From JAENVT01 sp031370745 (GTDB lineage: Bacteria; Actinomycetota; Acidimicrobiia; Acidimicrobiales; Ilumatobacteraceae), in NCBI GenBank assembly GCA_031370745.1, contig JANMQX010000040.1, forward strand, positions 1 to 7,593: a stretch of DNA of 7,593 nucleotides, read 5' to 3'. Both the position numbers and the translations under genes were made by a program. This document shows, piece after piece, positions 5,595 through 7,593 of the stretch. Below the pieces are notes generated by a model. It saw only the letters and a list, made by a program, of their open reading frames with translations, was not told the origin of the DNA and searched no databases. The number at the start of each line of letters is the position of its first letter. Position 1 is the stretch's first letter.

Positions 5595-6266
5595 GTGCCC
5601 GTCGAGATCGAGTTCTACTTCGACCCGATGTGTCCGTGGGCCTACCAGACATCGGTGTGGATACGCGACGTCCGGTCGCAGATCGGCCTCGACATCCGCT
5701 GGCGCTTCTTCTCGCTCGAGGAGATCAATCGGCCTGAGGGCAAACGGCATCCGTGGGAGCGACCGCTGGCCTACGGATGGACGCCCATGCGCGTTGCCGC
5801 GTGGCTGCGACGCATCGACATGGGCTTGTGTGATCGCTGGTACGAGGCCTGTGGACAGGCCCTGCACGTAGAAGGGCGGCGATTCTACGATCGCGAAGTC
5901 GCCCTCGAACTGCTCGAGTCGGTCGGGGCCCCTTCGACCGCGTGGGACGATGCTGTTTCGGATGCAACAACACACGACGACGTACATGCTGATCACGATC
6001 GCGCAGCGCCTCGGTACGGCGCGTTCGGCGTACCGATCATCGTCCTCCCAAACGAACGAGCGATCTTCGGCCCAGTCGTCGTGCCGGCGCCAACGGGCGC
6101 AGAGGCCTTGAAGCTATGGGGGATGTGCAATGCCTATTCCGAGATCGTGGGGCTGTTCGAGATCAAGACACCCAAGACCGAAAGCGACTTGCGGATGATC
6201 GCCCGCGAGTTCGAGCCGTATCTCACCGCCCGACAGTGGGCCACTATCCAGAATCCGGCACCGTGA
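5595..6266 (+). CDS. DsbA-family protein, Rv2466c-like (mycothiol-dependent nitroreductase family)
   Basis: Thioredoxin-fold protein of the DsbA/HCCA-isomerase superfamily, 223 aa from GTG 5595. The first strand EIEFYFDPMCPWAY carries the active-site motif Cys13-Pro14-Trp15-Ala16, the helical insert occupies about 45-135, and FGVP (144-147) supplies the cis-Pro facing the active site. The C-terminal part, with an FGPV segment (159-162) and then GAEALKLWGMCNAYSEIVG (168-186), resembles as I recall it the 'FFGPVLSKIPRGEEAGKLW' region of Mycobacterium tuberculosis Rv2466c, a mycothiol-dependent reductase. Rv2466c has CPWC; here the second Cys is Ala, so a monothiol mechanism with mycothiol as reductant or nucleophile is expected. 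Start: ATG 5547 and an ORF start at 5496 exist upstream, but both would overlap or abut the divergent 74-aa gene and add residues before the first strand, so GTG 5595 is preferred. The downstream gene, 7 nt away, belongs to another mycothiol-associated fold. No signal peptide, so cytoplasmic. Confidence 0.85.
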   Translation: MPVEIEFYFDPMCPWAYQTSVWIRDVRSQIGLDIRWRFFSLEEINRPEGKRHPWERPLAYGWTPMRVAAWLRRIDMGLCDRWYEACGQALHVEGRRFYDREVALELLESVGAPSTAWDDAVSDATTHDDVHADHDRAAPRYGAFGVPIIVLPNERAIFGPVVVPAPTGAEALKLWGMCNAYSEIVGLFEIKTPKTESDLRMIAREFEPYLTARQWATIQNPAP

Positions 6267-6273
6267 GATCCAC

Positions 6274-7080
6274 ATGATCCCGATCGACACCATCGACAAG
6301 CTCGAGACGATCTGGCGATCGGTCTCATCGCTGGGCGGCGAGCTCGCAGAGCGGCAATGGAAGCTGCCGACCGAGCTCGCCGGTTGGACCGTGCAAGACA
6401 ACCTTGCGCACCTCATCGGGACGGAACGGATGCTGCAGGGCCTACCGGCCGCCGAGATACCGGAGACAGTCGGAGACCACGTCAAGAACCCCATCGGTCA
6501 CTTCAACGAGGCCGAGGTCGAAGCCAGGCGGGCGCACTCCGGTGCCGATGTACTGGCGGAGTGGAACGAACTCGTCGAGGTGCGGGTCAATACGCTGCGC
6601 GGCGCGGACGACGAGTATTTCGCCACGCAGATGGCGACCCCCACAGGACCGGGAACCATGGCCGATTTCTTGAACATCCGGGTGCTCGACTGCTGGATTC
6701 ATGAGCAAGACATGCGCCGCGCCGTCGGCATACCGGGCCATCTCAGCGGCCCGGCGGCAGAGCACACCATCGATCGACTGTTGCGTACGATCCCGATCGT
6801 GGTGGGCAAACGGGCTGCCACGCCCGAAGGCGGGGCGGTGGTCATCGACATCACCGGCGGCGTGGAGCGACGCGTGGTCTGCGAGGTGAACGGTGGTCGT
6901 GCAGCCATCGTCGACCACGCCGCTCGGGAACCGCTGGCGACGATCGTCGTCGACTCCGAAACGTTCATCATCTTGGCCACCGGCAGGCGGCCAGCTCGGT
7001 TGATCAGCGAGCGCATCGCAACATCGGGCGACGAGATCCTCGCTCAAAGGATCCTCGACAACCTCAACATGATGATCTAA
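6274..7080 (+). CDS. Mycothiol-dependent maleylpyruvate isomerase-like protein (DinB/MDMPI fold, TIGR03083-type)
   Basis: 268-aa protein of the actinobacterial TIGR03083/MDMPI family, a DinB-like four-helix bundle that binds a metal, followed by a smaller C-terminal domain. GWTVQDNLAHLIGTE (37-51) gives His46, and RVLDCWIHEQDMRRA (136-150) gives Asp139 and His143, the second half of the family's metal site; in Corynebacterium glutamicum maleylpyruvate isomerase the ligands are one His from the first helix and an Glu-x3-His pair, matched here by Asp139-x3-His143. The C-terminal part (about 185-268) has strands VVIDITGG and ATIVVDSET and the FIILATGRR motif of SCP2-like MDMPI C-terminal domains. 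Function is a mycothiol-linked transfer or isomerisation by family; the substrate cannot be read from sequence, and no aromatic-degradation genes are nearby. It begins 7 nt after the DsbA-like gene and is probably translated from the same mRNA. Its TAA shares bases with the stop codon of the converging gene. Confidence 0.87.
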   Translation: MIPIDTIDKLETIWRSVSSLGGELAERQWKLPTELAGWTVQDNLAHLIGTERMLQGLPAAEIPETVGDHVKNPIGHFNEAEVEARRAHSGADVLAEWNELVEVRVNTLRGADDEYFATQMATPTGPGTMADFLNIRVLDCWIHEQDMRRAVGIPGHLSGPAAEHTIDRLLRTIPIVVGKRAATPEGGAVVIDITGGVERRVVCEVNGGRAAIVDHAAREPLATIVVDSETFIILATGRRPARLISERIATSGDEILAQRILDNLNMMI

Positions 7081-7538
7081 CCGACGTCGGGGTCGGTCGC
7101 CATCGGGCCGACGGCGCCGATCGCTTCGAAATACGCGTGGTGAGCATCAACGACGTTGACCACATCGACGTCATCGAGGACAACGATACCGTTGCGTTCG
7201 GCCTCACCGAACAGGTACCCGGTGAGCGTGTCCTCGTTGACGACGACAGGCGTGGAGATGTCCTGTCGCCGATCGACCACATTCTCGGGTTGCAGACCTT
7301 TGGCGTGCAACCAGCGCATGTGGAACGTGAGCAGCTGCTCCAACTCATCCGGCGTGAGTCGTGACTGCGTGCCGGCCGGCAAGTACTCGGCGACGAACTC
7401 CACCGCCTCGTCGACGACATACACCGAGCGTGGAGCGACCGAATCGAGTCGCCGCGCCTCGCGCCCGACGACGACCGCTGCAATCACGAAGGTGCACAGC
7501 GCGGCGGCCAGGATGAGAACGAACGTGATGGCAGGCAT
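7077..7538 (-). CDS. Membrane-anchored hypothetical protein, 153 aa
   Basis: I do not recognise a characterised function. Residues 3-24 form one uncharged hydrophobic segment (ITFVLILAAALCTFVIAAVV), followed at once by basic GREARR; by the positive-inside rule the rest of the protein faces the cytoplasm with the N-terminus outside. The soluble part has DEAVEFVAEYLPAG (43-56), a helical stretch LTPDELEQLLTFHMRWLHAKG (61-81), VVVNEDTLTGYLFGEAE (98-114) and DVDVVNVVDAHHAYFEAIGA (123-142). Two of these blocks look like paired short helical repeats ending in an aromatic/His-rich helix, a lay-out I associate with a conserved actinobacterial hypothetical family, but this needs a search. The ATG at 7538 is fixed by an in-frame TAG 12 nt upstream, which is itself part of the TAGGGT promoter box. 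The stop TAG (7079-7077) overlaps the TAA of the converging gene. Confidence 0.8.
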   Translation of the reverse strand: MPAITFVLILAAALCTFVIAAVVVGREARRLDSVAPRSVYVVDEAVEFVAEYLPAGTQSRLTPDELEQLLTFHMRWLHAKGLQPENVVDRRQDISTPVVVNEDTLTGYLFGEAERNGIVVLDDVDVVNVVDAHHAYFEAIGAVGPMATDPDVG

Positions 7539-7547
7539 CCGACCGTC

Positions 7548-7553
7548 ACCCTA
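7548..7553 (-). promoter_or_regulatory. -10 box TAGGGT, probable leaderless promoter
   Basis: On the minus strand TAGGGT is followed by 9 nt and the ATG of the 153-aa gene at 7538. It fits TAnnnT and repeats the spacing seen at the other two genes. The TAG is also an in-frame stop, so no longer N-terminus is possible. No Shine-Dalgarno and no clear -35. Confidence 0.55.
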
Positions 7554-7559
7554 GCGAGA

Positions 7560-7593
7560 TCACCTGAATACCGGGTTGGCGTCGGGGCCATGC
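7560..7593 (-). CDS. Possible C-terminal tail of an upstream minus-strand gene (partial)
   Basis: Read on the minus strand from the window edge, one frame gives HGPDANPVFR followed by TGA at 7562-7560. The 21-nt gap to the next start, holding the TAGGGT box, mirrors the ugd-to-lipoprotein junction, where a stop, a -10 box and an ATG are packed together. Ten codons are too few to prove coding, and no family can be named. Confidence 0.25.
   Translation of the reverse strand, partial: HGPDANPVFR

Noticed and set aside
1..7593. CRISPR array, tRNA/rRNA, transposase, toxin-antitoxin pair
   Set aside because: No regular direct repeats, cloverleaf-like sequence, transposase motif or paired small toxin/antitoxin genes were seen on either strand.

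Overview
The window is about 7.6 kb of densely packed, GC-rich bacterial DNA with almost no intergenic space. Two neighbouring genes belong to families tied to mycothiol (an Rv2466c-like DsbA-fold protein and a TIGR03083/MDMPI-type protein). Three genes have a TAGnnT -10 box only 8-9 nt before their start codon, which suggests leaderless mRNAs. Together these point to an actinobacterium. An Acidimicrobiia/Ilumatobacter-type genome is my best guess, but that is inference and not proven by the sequence.

Layout. (1) 1-245, +: the C-terminal end of a contractile-tail tube protein (T4 gp19-like / TIGR02241), cut by the window edge. (2) 301-4575, +: a nucleotide-sugar block with UDP-glucose 6-dehydrogenase, an unrecognised 332-aa lipoprotein with its own apparent promoter, a UDP-glucuronate decarboxylase (UDP-xylose synthase) and a GalE-type 4-epimerase. 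The last two are coupled by an ATGA overlap with a strong Shine-Dalgarno. (3) 4551-5548, -: a small conserved-looking 74-aa protein followed by an alpha/beta hydrolase whose nucleophile position reads Asn instead of Ser. The hydrolase converges on the epimerase gene with a 25-bp coding overlap. (4) 5595-7080, +, divergent from block 3: an Rv2466c-like DsbA-family protein with a CPWA active site, then a DinB/MDMPI-fold protein 7 nt downstream. (5) 7077-7538, -: a 153-aa membrane-anchored protein whose stop codon shares bases with the stop codon of the previous gene. The last bases may hold the 3' end of another minus-strand gene.

How the genes work together. Block 2 reads as a pathway: UDP-glucose is oxidised to UDP-glucuronate, decarboxylated to UDP-xylose, and a 4-epimerase then acts on one of these (UDP-xylose to UDP-arabinose, or UDP-Glc to UDP-Gal). 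The products would feed cell-surface polysaccharide or glycoconjugate synthesis, and the lipoprotein encoded within the block may act at the envelope. Block 4 is probably a thiol/redox or detoxification pair.

I see no CRISPR array, tRNA, rRNA, transposase or rho-independent terminator, and no stretch over 300 bases without a gene. I do not see a clear-cut new defence or mobile system. The points most worth following are the injection-system edge at the left, the uncharacterised lipoprotein, the Asn-substituted hydrolase and the repeated leaderless promoter pattern.
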